Part shown: positions 22,261 to 33,726 of the stretch, piece by piece
How positions within the stretch are numbered: position 1 is the stretch's first letter
Layout: the number at the start of each line of letters is the position of its first letter
Source of the DNA: Trametes villosa
Lineage: Eukaryota; Basidiomycota; Agaricomycetes; Polyporales; Polyporaceae
Reading direction: 5' to 3'
DNA: 64,000 bases
NCBI GenBank assembly: GCA_002964805.2
Contig: PUDQ02000001.1
Span: 8,642,001-8,706,000 of the forward strand
Position numbers and translations under genes: made by a program
The notes under the pieces: model-generated
Database searches by the model: none
Told to the model about the DNA's origin: nothing
What the model saw: the letters and a program-made list of their open reading frames with translations, nothing else

Positions 22261-22989
22261 TACTCTCACAACCGCCCGCGAGCGGCGTGCCTATACCCTA
22301 CTATGTACTCTCTTCGCCTGGACCGCGTCTCGTTCGCGTGTATTGTACTGTTGATAGGGTTCTCTCTTCAACTCGGAAATCCTCGTGTCTTGGGATTGGC
22401 GTACAAAGTCTGCCAATGTGCGCGTCGCAGCTCGCGAATCGCGAATCCTATGCCGGTGAGTCTGCCATGAACGTCGTGTGTGGAGTACTTGCCTGAATTA
22501 TTGCCAGGTAGCCTATCGCTACGTCTTCGACGGCTGCCGGAGCTCATCTGACGCTCTGCCCCAAGTCGAGATGCAGGCTCGTGCGCTACCCATCGAACGC
22601 ATCGCGTGGCGCACTGCCTCAAACGCTCCCGGTTCCTGTACCACGAGCCAAGGCGAACGGAGAGGTGGCAAGCCTCGAAGAGCGTCGATGCTGTCTTCAG
22701 CGGGACTTGAGGAGGCTGTGCAACAATGCCCTCTCGTGGTGCACGCCGCTGAGCCATCCTTACTACCGAGGTCGACTACTTTCGTTTGCGTTGAGCAAAG
22801 CGGGTGAAGTCGCTCCTCTCAAAGCGGAAGGTGCTGCGAGACCCCAAGACCGCCGCTACAGCGTCTCCGACACAGCGAAGGGAGACACAGCCCAGTCGGG
22901 ATCTCGGTCGGGCGCGAGAGAGCGTAGCTCGGTTCCGAGCTATGCAGCGCGTCGATCAGGTTCGCGAGCAGACGGCGGACCAGAGTGAC
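22261..22989. other. Spacer between family copy 2 and repeat copy B
   Basis: About 0.73 kb. On the minus strand next to the repeat, a short frame (around 22870-22985) reads like LIDALHSSEPSYALSRPTEI and resembles the flank of repeat C. A minus-strand frame at 22368-22757 is open but unrecognised. Probably remnants. Confidence 0.45.
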
Positions 22990-23738
22990 AGGCTCACCTG
23001 AGATCGATCGGAGGCTACGGCGGATGTCAGCCTCCCAGCCTCCAGCCTCCTATGGTTCAAGTACCAGGACCGGACACTTCCTCTCCCCACTCACTCTTCT
23101 CTTAGGTCCTCTCATCTCGCCTCAAGCCCGCTTCAAGCACGCCTCAAGCACGCCTCAAGCACGCTTCAAGCTCGGACAACTGACCTTTGTCTTAGGTTTC
23201 CTCGGCCTCGCCCGGTCAAGCTCGCCTCAAGACTCGCCGTCTGCGCGCCCACCGACTGGCGGGGGCCGCTTCAAGACGACGCCACGCTCGCTTGCGCGTC
23301 TACCGAAGGGGATGGCGGCTTCAAGACGGCGGCGTCCTCAAGAAGGCTGTCGGCGTGCCCACCGACTGGCGGGGGTGCGCTTCAAGATGACGCCGCGTCA
23401 TTTGCGAGTCTACCGAAGGGGATGGCCGCTTCAAGATGACGGCGTTCCTCAAGCTCCGGGCGGCCCCAAGGTGAGTCGTCGTCACCTGCGCCCCCGCTGA
23501 CTGCAGGCGGCGGGCGGCTTGCGGACGGCGGCGGGTTGGGGCCTGAAGAGTCAAGAATCGGGGATCAAGACCTGGCGCGGGGGTGGAATCAAGGTGAGTG
23601 TTCAATTTCTTCCCCTCGAGGGAGGGGCTTCGGCCCTGGCGCATACCTTTTCGTGGTCCTCGGGATAAGTACCCGCTCGCGCGTCGTCTCCGTCTGGGGC
23701 GGCGCGCGGGTGGGGAAACCAAAATGCGTTTTCTCTGG
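22990..23738 (-). repeat. Dispersed repeat, copy B (about 750 bp, inverted relative to A and C)
   Basis: Full-length copy with the same ends as copy A (CCTCCGATCGATC at 23000-23013 on the minus strand and CGCATTTTGG near 23730). It contains both tandem modules twice and an 11-bp series of CCTCAAGCACG-type units at about 23120-23170. On the plus strand here the frame 22985-23500 stays open for 171 codons, and donor-like CAAG|GTGAGT occurs at about 23469 and 23592. The plus strand also carries a perfect GGGC-TTCG-GCCC hairpin near 23626. Confidence 0.85.
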
Positions 23739-23860
23739 ATCGTGCCTTCAGCTCTCTACCCATGCATATATATCCGCTGCAGTTGTACATCGCGTTATGC
23801 AATATGTCTGAGTCGGCTATACGCATAGAGATGATGAGTGGATGAATTTGTGCCCAGGCT

Positions 23861-24723
23861 CTACGCTCGACACGCTCCGCCCTCCCGCGGCCTCACGCAT
23901 CCCACCGGGCACGGCGCGTCCGGGTTAAACTGCCACGAGAACAGCGGGTCCGTCTCCTCCGCGAGGACGCCGCCGAGCAGGCGCGCCGCGTGCGGAAGGT
24001 CGAAGGATTCCCGGAAGATCTCGGCGGACGAGACGCGGATCTGGCCCCAGCCGCGCGCGATGAGCGTCGGGATGCTCGTCCCGTACACGTACTCGCGGAA
24101 TCCCGCCAAGCGGATCGCCGAGGCGCACTACGGGTGAGCAGGATATGATGAGCAGTGGGGCGGGGATGACAGAAGGGGCGCAGACGAACCATGGGGCAGC
24201 TCTCCGCGTTGGTGTAGAGGGTGAGGTCGGCGAAGGCCGCCTGTGCTTGGATGGGCGTGAAGTTGTAGGGGCCGGTGGGGCTAGTCAGGATCGAGGTGCA
24301 GTTTCGGATGGCAGCGATCTCCCCTACACGCGTGTCGTTCATCGTCAGCCCTCGTCAAACGCGCTGGCAGGTTGAAGGTAGCAAGAGCGCACCGTGCAAC
24401 GTTGGGTCCCCGGTTGTATGCGCCGCATTCACGCCCATACATACGAGCGTGCCCGTTTCGGACGCAGTGTGGTTCACAATAATCGACGCGTACGGCGAGG
24501 TTGCGCAGGACAAGCCGGCCTCTGCGAGTGCGGTGTTCGTGCGGCGCATCCATTGCTCGCGGACGCTGTGCGGTACGCCGTTGAGTGTAACGTACGACTC
24601 TCCAAGGACGTGCTGAAGCGGCCGGGAGAACGGAAGCCTGTGTCCGAAGACGTCCAAGTTAGTGCAGCTGAGTAGAATCATGAGCGCAAGGATTAGTATG
24701 GGGATGCGAGGGCGGGCGGCCAT
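23861..24723 (-). CDS. Secreted zinc-dependent nucleoside/base deaminase (CMP/dCMP deaminase superfamily)
   Basis: Hydrolytic deaminase with an N-terminal signal peptide or anchor (start 24723: MAARPRIPILILALMILLSC). The first exon ends at DPTLH. A 74-bp intron then joins to G-EIAAIRNC, giving the zinc-ligand and proton-shuttle motif LHGEIAAI (HxE). A second intron falls inside the second zinc motif, ESCPM|CASAIRLAGF (CPMC, the PCxxC equivalent). The rest, REYVYGTSIPTLIARGWGQI, matches the post-motif strand of guanine or tRNA-type deaminases. About 245 residues. The C-terminus has extra cysteines (CPVGC), as expected for a secreted protein. The substrate cannot be told; a guanine/cytosine-type deaminase is likeliest. 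The nearby ATG at 24864 would remove the signal peptide from the N-terminus and is less likely. Confidence 0.82.
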
Positions 24724-25206
24724 GGTTCGTGTATGCGTTGGAGTAAGGACCTTCGAGAGTACAGGGTATTTACACTGCGATATCCGGAGCTCCGCAGGCA
24801 ATCTTCTCCTGATAGTAATTTCATCAACGACCGGGGAAAGACCGGGAGAAAGAAATGGACTCACACGGAGAGATCGATTCTACTATGGTCCCACAGATCC
24901 TCGCCGCCGCGCTCGGTGCCTTGCACGAGTGCTCGAATTCGTTGGCATCGGCGTGCACTACGGCATGCTCTGGGGTCACCGTGATAAACATAGCCACCCA
25001 TGTACAATACCGTTGAGAACATGAGTGGCATGTGGTTCTTCGGCGACGATTCTCTTGACACCACCGGGGAGTGCGATCCTAGACGCAGTCGGCCCTGATA
25101 TCCAAGATATCAACCTTGTGTAAAAAGTACGCCCACATACACTCAGTTGTGCTTCTACAATGACTGCGGTGACCCTATGACTGACGATCCACGTAGACCA
25201 CTCACC
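24724..25206. other. Intergenic region between deaminase and reductase
   Basis: About 0.48 kb: promoter of the deaminase and 3' UTR of the reductase. No other feature recognised. Confidence 0.5.
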
Positions 25207-26671
25207 CTACGGCGACGCCCACGACCATCCCGCATGCTCCCCGAAAGCGTCGATCACGCGCTTCTCGAGCGCAATCCGTCTCTCCTCGTTCTTCCCTTCC
25301 TTGACCTCCCTCCACGCCCGCACGCTCTCATGCACCTCCGCAAGACTACTCAGCCCCACCACGACCGGCACGCCCAGCTCCGCGCCCTGCCTGTACCCGT
25401 ACCCGACCGCGACGTTCGGCAGCCCGCCCTCCCACCCCTCCTCCTTGCACAGCTCCGCGGCGCGCGCAGCCGCCTCCCGCATCTCCGGCGTCGCGGGGTG
25501 CCACGGGGGAAAGCGCGGCGTGAGCAGGCCCATGTTGAGCGGGGACGCGGTGAGCAGCTGCGCGATCTTCGCGCGCTCACGTAGGTGCGGCGCGAACGCG
25601 GCGACGGTCGCATTCTGCAAATTCGAGTGCGAGTACGAGAGCAGCACGTCGAGCGGCCGGGAAGTCGCATGCAGCACGAGCAGCGCGAGCCGGAGCAGCG
25701 TCGGAAGCGGGTAGCCTGCGACGGGCGCGATCTGTCGTCAGCGTTCCTGGTTCACGGGGCGGGGATCGCGCGCGCCGAGGGGCGGGGGCGTGCCTGCGCA
25801 ATGTAGTTGTGTACGCACCGCTAATTCCGACGTTCCGCACAACACCCTCGGCCTGCAGCTTGCGTAGCTCGGCTACCGCATCGAGGACGACCTGGTCGCC
25901 GGCGCCCCACACCTTGGCCTCCTGACCGGGCGCGAGGCCGTACTCGGCACTCTTGTCCGAGAGTGCCACTGTGTGGTGTCCCGACGGCGGACCCACAGGT
26001 GTACATACGAACTCGACGTCGTGCAGGTACACAATGTCGAGGTAGTCGGTGTGGAGGCGCTCGAGGCTCCGCTTGACGCTCGCACGAATGGTCGCGGGGG
26101 AGTAGTCGAACTCGGACTGCGCGAAGCCGTACCGGCCGCACTTTGTTATCTGGAGAGTGCGGTCAGCGTGCGTGCAGGGAGCGCATACACAGAGATGGGC
26201 GGCTTCGAATCAACGCTGGGTCAGGCCCTGGTGAAGGGTCGGACCTTGGAAGACCGACTCAAGGTCGGTGTGCAAGCCGAGCAACCGTCCTCGACAGGTA
26301 TCAGGCCCGACGTCAGACCCTCAGGCCCCTGACGTTCGTTGGAGGAGTCAAGTTCTGATCCGCCCACCACTGTGCATATATGGAGACTGCTTGCCAGCTT
26401 GTATGACGACCGGGGATGCTCGAGCTCGAGGACTTTGAGGGCTGTGCCGAGGATAATCTCCGACGGACCATAGTACGGAGATGTGTCGAAGGCATTGATG
26501 CCGTACCTCGATTGGAGAGAGATAAGCCTTGCTTCGGCGATGTAGCGTCGGGAATGCGTACCGAAGTGCAAGCCTGGTTGTCCGTACAGGAATGTCGCTC
26601 GCGATGGTGGAATCGTCGTTGTAGGTGTTGGAAAATGTTGCCGCGCCGAAGACGATCTCGGGTAAGCCCAT
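25207..26671 (-). CDS. Aldo/keto reductase, D-arabinose 1-dehydrogenase (ARA2) type
   Basis: NAD(P)-dependent oxidation of D-arabinose to the lactone, the route to erythroascorbate, as in yeast Ara2 and plant L-galactose dehydrogenase. Start at 26671 (MGLPEIVFGAATFSNTYN), the only in-frame ATG after a TAG 21 bp upstream. Then RYGINAFDTSPYYGPSEIIL, K in ITKCGRYG and H in VYLHDVEFV complete the Asp-Tyr-Lys-His tetrad. Further on: LQAEGVVRNVGISGYPLPTL, LSYSHSNLQNATVAAF, ASPLNMGLLT, and the end FGEHAGWSWASP (stop 25207). The intron at 26150-26394 is long (245 bp) and uses a GC donor (AAGCTG|GCAAGC). No GT donor nearby keeps the frame. About 380 residues. Confidence 0.88.
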
Positions 26672-27124
26672 CGGGCCCACTTCGCTCTACCCCGAGATCA
26701 GCCACAACCGTGGACGATACTAGCGACGATCGTAGCGTACCATGGGGAGGCCATCCACGGGCTTGTCCTCCTCGCCATCCGGAATAGCGTCCAATGGGGG
26801 GAGCGCGAAGACGGGTTGGGGAGAGCCGAGCGGCACGACCATGGTGGTATTGACAGAGTCGCGGCAGGCCGAGGGCACTGTGGGAGAGAGAAGCTGCCAA
26901 CTAACGCGTCTCTTCCTCTCCCAATCGGCCCGACGCGTCGCGGGATCATCGATGTCATCCCAACTCAGTCACGCGTCACATCCCAACTAGCTCGAACGCC
27001 GACGCACTCGAGGGAGCATCCAGCACGGAGAGCACACAGAGGGGGAGGGCAGAGTCAGGATAGGATTAGACAAGCGTACGGAGAGCCGGTACATGGAGGT
27101 GTCTGCATATCAACATCCCGCCCC
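26672..27124. other. Intergenic region upstream of the reductase
   Basis: About 0.45 kb, holding the reductase promoter and the NDUFA4-like 3' UTR. No gene recognised. Confidence 0.5.
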
Positions 27125-27597
27125 TTACAGCTTTCGCCGCTCCCAGCTGCGCAGTGCGTTAGGAGCATCCAAAGGCGCGACTGTGCAGGCGTACCTCTTG
27201 TCAAAGTGCTGGTTCACGGTCAGCATCTTGGTGCCCTCGTCGGGCTTGATGTCGTTCCACGGAGTCGGGTTCTCCTTCGTCCAGACGACTACACGTCCAG
27301 GGGGGCTGATTGAGCGCGGCCCGCGCCCAAAAACTCAACGGGACGCACCTGTGGGGCCACGCGCCAGACGGGCGAGGTACCAGCTGCCGCCCGCGACAAC
27401 GACGCCGACGACGGCATAGCTTCACACCCAGCATAAACCTCCGGGTATGCAGACGACCAAAACATGATGATAACTCACATGGGGATCGCCTAAGTCAGAC
27501 GGTGGACGGTCAGCCCAACTGCAAGTGAAACGGGACTTCTTCGACGCACCTCGACGGCGAACCAGTTCTTCAGGAAGGAGTTACGGAAGCGAGACAT
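27125..27597 (-). CDS. NDUFA4/MLRQ-type (B12D) mitochondrial respiratory subunit
   Basis: Small inner-membrane protein of the B12D/MLRQ family, historically assigned to complex I and in animals found in complex IV. Start at 27597 (MSRFRNSFLKNWFAVE), an intron, AIPI, an intron, YAVVGVVVAGGSWYLARLAR (the single membrane helix), GPT, an intron, VVWTKENPTPWNDIKPDEGT, KMLTVNQHFDKS, an intron, and WERRKL with stop at 27125. The family signature is the helix followed by LARGPxVxWxxxNPxPWNxIxPxxxTK, all present. About 80 residues with four introns. Which complex it joins in this fungus cannot be told from sequence. Confidence 0.88.
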
Positions 27598-28205
27598 GGC
27601 GGGCGGATGCGTGCGAGCACGGTGAAGGCGACGACGAGGGGAGAGGAGGCGGTCGTCCTCCGCGCCTTTTCGACTTCACCCGATCCGTGCGTCAACGTTT
27701 TCCCACGGTGACCCCCCGACACGCCTCGCCGCCGTCGAGCCCCCGCGCGGGCGCTTCCCGGCCAATCGCACTACCTGCATTCGCGCAACTCGCGCAGATA
27801 CGGTCGAACACACATTCTGTATTTTGTGCTTCACTTACGAGGTTGTACGACGAAATACCAATGACGCTACTTCTTCGAGGGTTTGCGAGATCGAGGGTGG
27901 CCTACCCGTGTGTCATTCGAAGACGTTACAGCATCAATACAACTGGCACCCTTCTTTCCCCCCGTCGCGCCTTCACTACTAAAACCCGGGCACCGACCCT
28001 CACGGGCCGCAGCGATAGCCCAGCAAGCCGAAGAGCATGTCCAGCACAAGAAGGCAAGAAGGCCCGTCTCGAATGGCGACAGCAGCAGCAGCAACGGCTG
28101 CCGGCCGGTACATACACACACGTACATCGATATCTCCCCTCCCCGTCCCGCGAACGCGCTCCCAGCAGCAAGCAGCCCGTCCTTTAGGCAACGGCGGCGC
28201 CCGTC
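27598..28205. other. Intergenic region between NDUFA4-like gene and NUP120
   Basis: About 0.6 kb: promoter of the small respiratory subunit and 3' UTR of the nucleoporin gene. An open plus-strand frame from 27861 to 28187 begins MTLLLRGFARSRVAYPCVIR, an Arg-rich acid-free stretch like a mitochondrial presequence, but ends without a recognisable mature protein. Treated as unproven. Confidence 0.45.
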
Positions 28206-31200
28206 CTACGCGGCGGCCGCGCTGAATTTTTGCACCCTCTTCATGCGGCTCGCAATCTCCGCGCGCAGCTCGCCCAGGAGGCCGCGCCCGTGCGGCGAGA
28301 GCGCCTGCGCGTCCGCGGCGACGAGCACCTGATCGACGAGCGTGTACGGCAGCCAGCTCGCCGCGGCCGTCTTTGACAGCTCGTCCGTGAGGCGTGCGTC
28401 GCTCTGCGCCGAACAGCGGGTGAGTTCAATGTGTCCGTGCCAGTAGTCCGAAGCGCGCTCTAAATCGTCCGCAGCAGGCCGGAGCGAGCAAAGAAGGCGC
28501 GGGAAGCTAAAGGGCTCACCCTGCGCATCATCCCCAGCGTGTGGTCTAGAGCGGCGTCCAGCACCTCGAACCGCAGGCAGGTCCGGATCAGGTACTCCGC
28601 GTGGTGCTCCTGGCATTCCGGCGAACGAGCGAGAACGTCAGCGAGCGGGAGCCGGAATAGCGGGTGGAATTGCTCACCTCCAGCGTATGTATCAGCCATG
28701 GGGGCGGAGGGGACGACCTGTCAAAGGCCATGATCGTCTCCAGCGCGACCTTGGTATACCTGTAGTCCGTTTGAGGACCATCGTGCCGCTCCAGCGACTG
28801 CCGCAGGTACCGCCAGCCCTTCTCCGCCGGGGTCCCAGGCCACGACGACACTTTGTCCGTTAGTAGCCAATCGGAGGTATCCTCGCTCCTGTGCGGGAAG
28901 ACAAGGGCAGATGAGCGACCCGGGGAGATAGGGCAAAGGAATAGGGGGCCTCACAGCACAGCGTCTGGACGCCTCGACAGGCGCAAGCAGCGGCTCGTGA
29001 GGTGACCAAAAAGGTCCGACATGTCGACATCGAGGCTGCGCGCAGTCGCCAGGGCGGTGTTGAAGCGGTTCGATTGCGCGAGTCGCAACACGATCGAGGC
29101 AGCGGGCAGCGCGAGTTCTGCAGGCCCGCCGTGAGCGGGGTCTCGCCAGCCATAAACGGAGAGAACGCACCACCAGCCGACAACAGCGTGGGGTCCCCCC
29201 GGACCAGCTCGGCGCGCGCACCCAGCAGGGCGTACTCGTACTGCATGTCCTTGAGCTCCACCATCTCCGCATCGCGCTTGCCTAACGCGTACTTGCTCTC
29301 CGGGATGTGCTTCGTGAGCCGGCGGCGCTTGCGCGGCTGGCCGGGCGAGCACAGGCAGTCAGCCTTCGACGCCTTCCCTACCGACAATAGCCCGCTAACC
29401 TCGTGCCCCGTCTCGCCTGTGACGGGAAGCGTGATCCACTGGTTCTTCGGGTCAACGAGGGCAAGAGAGTTCATGGCGACGACGTAGGCCTCCAGTTGCA
29501 ACCCAGCGAGCTCGACGAAGGCAGCGGGGTCGCCCATCAGGGCCGCTAGCTTGCGCGCCCGCTGGTACATTGTTAATGCGGCTAGGAACCCGTCCGTCCG
29601 TTTAGCTTGCCCGCAGAAAACGCCGTAAAGGGGAGGACGAGGAGCGCGACGCACCGTTGCGATAATCGCCCCTGGACACATACCACGTGTATAGTATCCG
29701 CGAGTAGAACGGCCGGATGCGAGGGTCCGCGTTCCGGGCCTTGAACGCGAGCGCGTCCTCGACCTCGTCGGCGAGGCCCGCGAAATTGAGGGCCATCAGC
29801 CGGTCGACCGCATCCTCCTCGCACATCCGGTACAGCAGCTGACTGATGCACTCCCGCCGCCTGGAACACGGGCACATCAGCATGACTTGGAGCGAGGAGA
29901 AGCAAGCACCCGCTGACATACAGTCTTTCATAGGGGGCCGACACCAAGGCGGCATACGCATCCTCGTACTGGCCCAAATCAGTGAGCCCCTTTATTACGC
30001 TGTGCCACAAGGCGAGGGTGTCGATGCCAGGCGGTGCGACAGATAGAGCCAGCTGAGTGAAGAACACGTCGTGATACGTCGTGAGCGCCGCCTTGAACAG
30101 CTCGGCCACATGCAGGTAGAAGTCGAACTGTGCCGGGAACGGCTTCTCGCCCGGGAGCACGACCGCTACCGCTTCCTGATCGTCAAACGACAGCGCACTA
30201 TGTGGCCCTGTGGGCGACGCCAAGAGGGTTAAATGCCGCAGCCCAGGGAGACATTGAATGAAGAAGCAGCGGGCACTCACCGAAGCTGCCTGCGAGGATC
30301 TCCATCGCGGATGCCGCGTCGTCATACCGTCCCTCGTCTAGCCACAAACGGCCCAGCACGTACGTCACGCCAGGCGTACGCGGGAGCCATGCCAAAACCT
30401 CCCGCGCGACTTCGCGATAGCCCAAGCGCCGGAGGCGTTCGCAGAACAGCACCTCGAGCCGCGTCGCATGAGCGGGAGACAGTGACTGGAGGAGGCCGGT
30501 AGCATCGAGGAAGCGGTGCGCCGAGATGGGCAGGCCCGGGGAGTGCCCGTACAGGTTCACCAGCCGGTGCACAAGGGAGTACGTCGGCTGGAACTTGGCG
30601 CCACGGCTAGCGGAAACGTGCATGTTGCGCAGCTTGGCGACCACATCATCCTCGGCCGCGGGGGCGCCTGGCTGGCCCTGGGCGGTCGGAGTCGTGTTGT
30701 CTCCAGCGGGCTGCCGCGCTACGTAGCGCAGCATCGCGATTCCGCGAAACACGACGAAAATCTCCGCCAGCAGCCCTTGGTCCCAGTCGTGCAGGTCGTC
30801 GGCGAGGAAGAAGAGGAGCGTCACGAGGGCGAGGGAGATGTCGTAACGCGCGTGCACCGAGGTGGAGGCATATGACGCGGTGAGGGCCCTCAGCCAGTCA
30901 GGGCTGATGGGCCGCGACAGGAGCTCCGCGTCTTCTTCCTCTCTCTTCACCTCCTTGTCGAATCCGCCGATGATGTCGAGGACGAAGCGAGCGGCCTCTT
31001 GCACCTTGCCGATGCCCTGCAGACGGCCGACTATCCAGCTGTCCAACCCTTCGTCGACCTGCTCCCGGAAGGACGACGCGTGCACCTGGTGCTGGATGAT
31101 GTCGGCGTAAGAGAAGGCAATCTCCTGGTGAACGACATCGCTCAAGCTGCTCTCCAATGACAGCATGAGGCGGGGCCCTAGCTTCGTACGCATCGTCCAT

Positions 31201-32956
31201 AGCACCTCCAAGAGGGCGAACTGAGGGTCCATATGATGCGAAGACGATAGTTGCCTATGTAGGCGAAGCGGTAGGTCCTCGCCCGCTAAAGACGCAACGC
31301 GCTCGCGTTCAATGATGAGAACACCACCGTCCGGGTTGCCACGCCCGATGGCGAGAGGCCACCGCCCGTTTCGCTCGATTTCTCGACATCGCGCGATGAA
31401 CCCCTCCCAGTCGCGTTTGAGCGCGTTCCAGTAGTTCTCGTCTAGCGGCGCGCCAGTCTTCGGGTCTTTGGTACGTTGGACAGTGCAGCCGACGACGGAG
31501 GCGATCTGTTCGGTAACGGTGGCGTAAGACAGCAACAACGCTGACGGGTAGGGAGGCGGAAGTGAACGGTATGTGTCTGTGTACTGCGTGATGGCGGCTT
31601 GAAGGGTGAGCGGGGAGAATATTCCGGGGCGCATGATTGCCTCGAAGAACTTGTCGGCGGTCGAGCCAGGAGAGAGCAGCAGTTCATCCAAATAGGCAGG
31701 CGTGAGTTCTGCTTCTTGCGCATATGTTGCCGTGCTCCAGCCTCCAGAAGTCTGCTCTTCGGACGCGTCCCAAGCAAGGCCTCTAACCTCAACCATGGAC
31801 TGACCTTGCTTGTCCCAGAGCGTGTAGAGCATGTCGTCCAAGACGGTAAAGTCTTGTAAGTGGCAATGTACGCTCGTCTGTGACGCCTCAAAGACGGTAA
31901 GTGGCCGGAGTGTGTCGCCATTAACCACAAACAGCTGGAAGAAGCCGCCAGAGTTCAGAGAGCCCTCAGTCGGGACGAAAGCCAGGACGTGCGGGTCGTC
32001 CGAGTGTTCAGGCGTGAACACGCGTATCAATGTCTGCGGCTCAGGCGGGAGAAGCACCGACGGATTTACAAGAGCGGGAGAAGCGTTCCTGGCCGACACG
32101 CTGCGCCCCGGAGCGGTTGGAGGGAGCGCATACTCAGCGACACATCCGCCTCTCGCGGTCCACATGCGGAGATGTCGGTCTCTGGACAGGGTCCATACGT
32201 TCCCGATGTCCGTCGGCTGTGGGTGTGTCGAGATGGAGATAATATCTGAGCCGCCGGGAGGGGCGGAGTGCAGTGCAGGAAGCAGTGAGGCGATCGAGTG
32301 GAGGAAGGACCTCGCGTCGGACCTGGACTCGCGCCAAACGTCTGGGGTGGTGACGGAGTGGGTTGAGTCGTAAAGCTTAGATGACGAAGGGCTATTTGCT
32401 TACCATCCTGTGTGTCGCTGCCCAGCGCGTCCGCCTCCAGTCGAAGGAGGGAGCCGCCGGGTAGGGAGATCACGACGCAGTGCGTGCCCTGCACCTGGAC
32501 GAGACCTTGGACCCAGCCGGCCTGTAGGACGTATTCGCGGTACCATCTCCTGTTCGCGAGCGGAGTCCAGAGCGGGGCACCTTCGCGAACAGGGATGACG
32601 ATCCGGTATAGCGAACCGAATCTGGTCGCGAGGAGGACGTGCAGTTCCTCAGATTCCCACAGAACGATCGAGGGCGCCGGCAGGATGGCAGCGGGAAAGT
32701 CGAAGCGCAGCGGCGGTATGTCAGAGGACAGCGAGAGAAGCTCAAGCACGAAGCCACCGTTGGTCACCCGGAGGAGGATGGTGCCTGTGAGGGGCGTGTG
32801 GAAGAGAGAGGAGTATGACGCATGCTCTGGTGGGTGGCCCGGGTCATTTCGCCTCGGGAGATTGGGGATGTCCTTCTGGGTTGAATAGACTTGGATGGGT
32901 TGGGAAGTAGGGAAGAGGGCGGAGAGATGGGACGCGACGAGGACGCTGGGCTCCAT
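28206..32956 (-). CDS. Nucleoporin Nup120/Nup160 (Y-complex of the nuclear pore)
   Basis: Scaffold nucleoporin at the short arm of the Y-complex. Start at 32956 (MEPSVLVASHLSALFPTSQP). The N-terminal half is a beta-propeller: FHTPLTGTILLRVTNGGFVL, ATRFGSLYRIVIPV, IGNVWTLSRDRHLRMWTARG. It is followed by DDMLYTLWDKQGQSMVEVRG, which is typical of the Nup120/160 family propeller. The long exon 30198-32165 continues into the alpha-helical part (EAIMRPGIFSPLTLQAAITQ, DLPLRLHRQLSSSHHMDPQF). Helical repeats run to ELRAEIASRMKRVQKFSAAA, stop 28206. Short introns split the 3' half. About 1,350-1,400 residues, nearer vertebrate NUP160 than yeast Nup120. Exons between 28.4 and 30.2 kb are the least certain part of the model. 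Divergent from the small gene at 33727. Confidence 0.88.
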
Positions 32957-33726
32957 CAGAGTCCGAGACGGAGAAGGGAAGGAATAGGAACGCGCAGTCG
33001 CGCAGGCAAGGGAGGATCCAGGCCGGGGAGATTGATGAAGACCCGGGCAGACGGAGACTGGTGCGAGGAGAGCGAGAGGGCACTGCAGGCAGACGCGAGC
33101 CACTCCCAAACGAAACAACGCGTTTCTGCACGCGCCGTCACGCCCCCGTCACGCGTGACACGCCTGCATTTGGGCGTCTGCCTGCCGCGGTGGGCAGGAG
33201 GAGGCCCAGCGGGTGGCCACTCCGCCCAGACTTGGTGCAGTCCTTCCTCCAGCCGGCATCCGCACCAGGCAGCAGCGCTGCACCCGTCTGCCCGACTCAC
33301 CCTCCACCAGCGTACACGCCCTCACGTCCCTCCTTCGTAGCAAGCTTCTCCTCCCACCGTCACTCCCCTCTACATGACTCGTTTCCCCATTTTCGTACAT
33401 CCATATCGTGTGTCCGCATTACCCAACGCCTATTCCGCCGTATGTCGTTCGCGATCGCCCCATGCGGCCGCCGCGTGAGGGGACGGCTCGCAAGGCGGAT
33501 CGCACAACCCCGTCACCATCGCCCCGGTCTCTCCTGCGGCATCTTCAGGATGGAAATCGTCTCCTGCCCCTTCCGCGGCTCGACGTATATAAGTTCGCGT
33601 CCGTTCGTCCTCTCTGGACAGTAAGCAACGACACACAGCAGCATTCGCCCTCCACCGTAGACGTTTTCTCCTTTCCTTTACACCTAACTTTATCCCGCTC
33701 TCTTCGCTACTCACCGCCCGCCCGCC
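32957..33726. other. Divergent promoter region of NUP120 and the unknown gene at 33727
   Basis: About 0.77 kb. A good TATA box (GTATATAAG) lies at about 33582-33591 on the plus strand, 140 bp before the downstream ATG, with a pyrimidine-rich leader (33655-33725). This suggests the plus-strand gene is well expressed. Nothing else recognised. Confidence 0.6.

Noticed and set aside
22368..22757. 129-codon minus-strand open frame beside repeat B
   Set aside because: No domain, no exon signals, not shared with the flank of repeat C.
23049..23066. GGTTCAAGTACC-like pol III B box in the repeat, suggesting a tRNA or SINE
   Set aside because: Only a partial B-box match, no A box at the right distance and no cloverleaf could be drawn.
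27861..28187. Open frame with mitochondrial-presequence-like N-terminus
   Set aside because: No recognisable mature protein, lies in the 3' flank of NUP120 and ends in Gln/Arg/Ser low complexity; kept only as a note.
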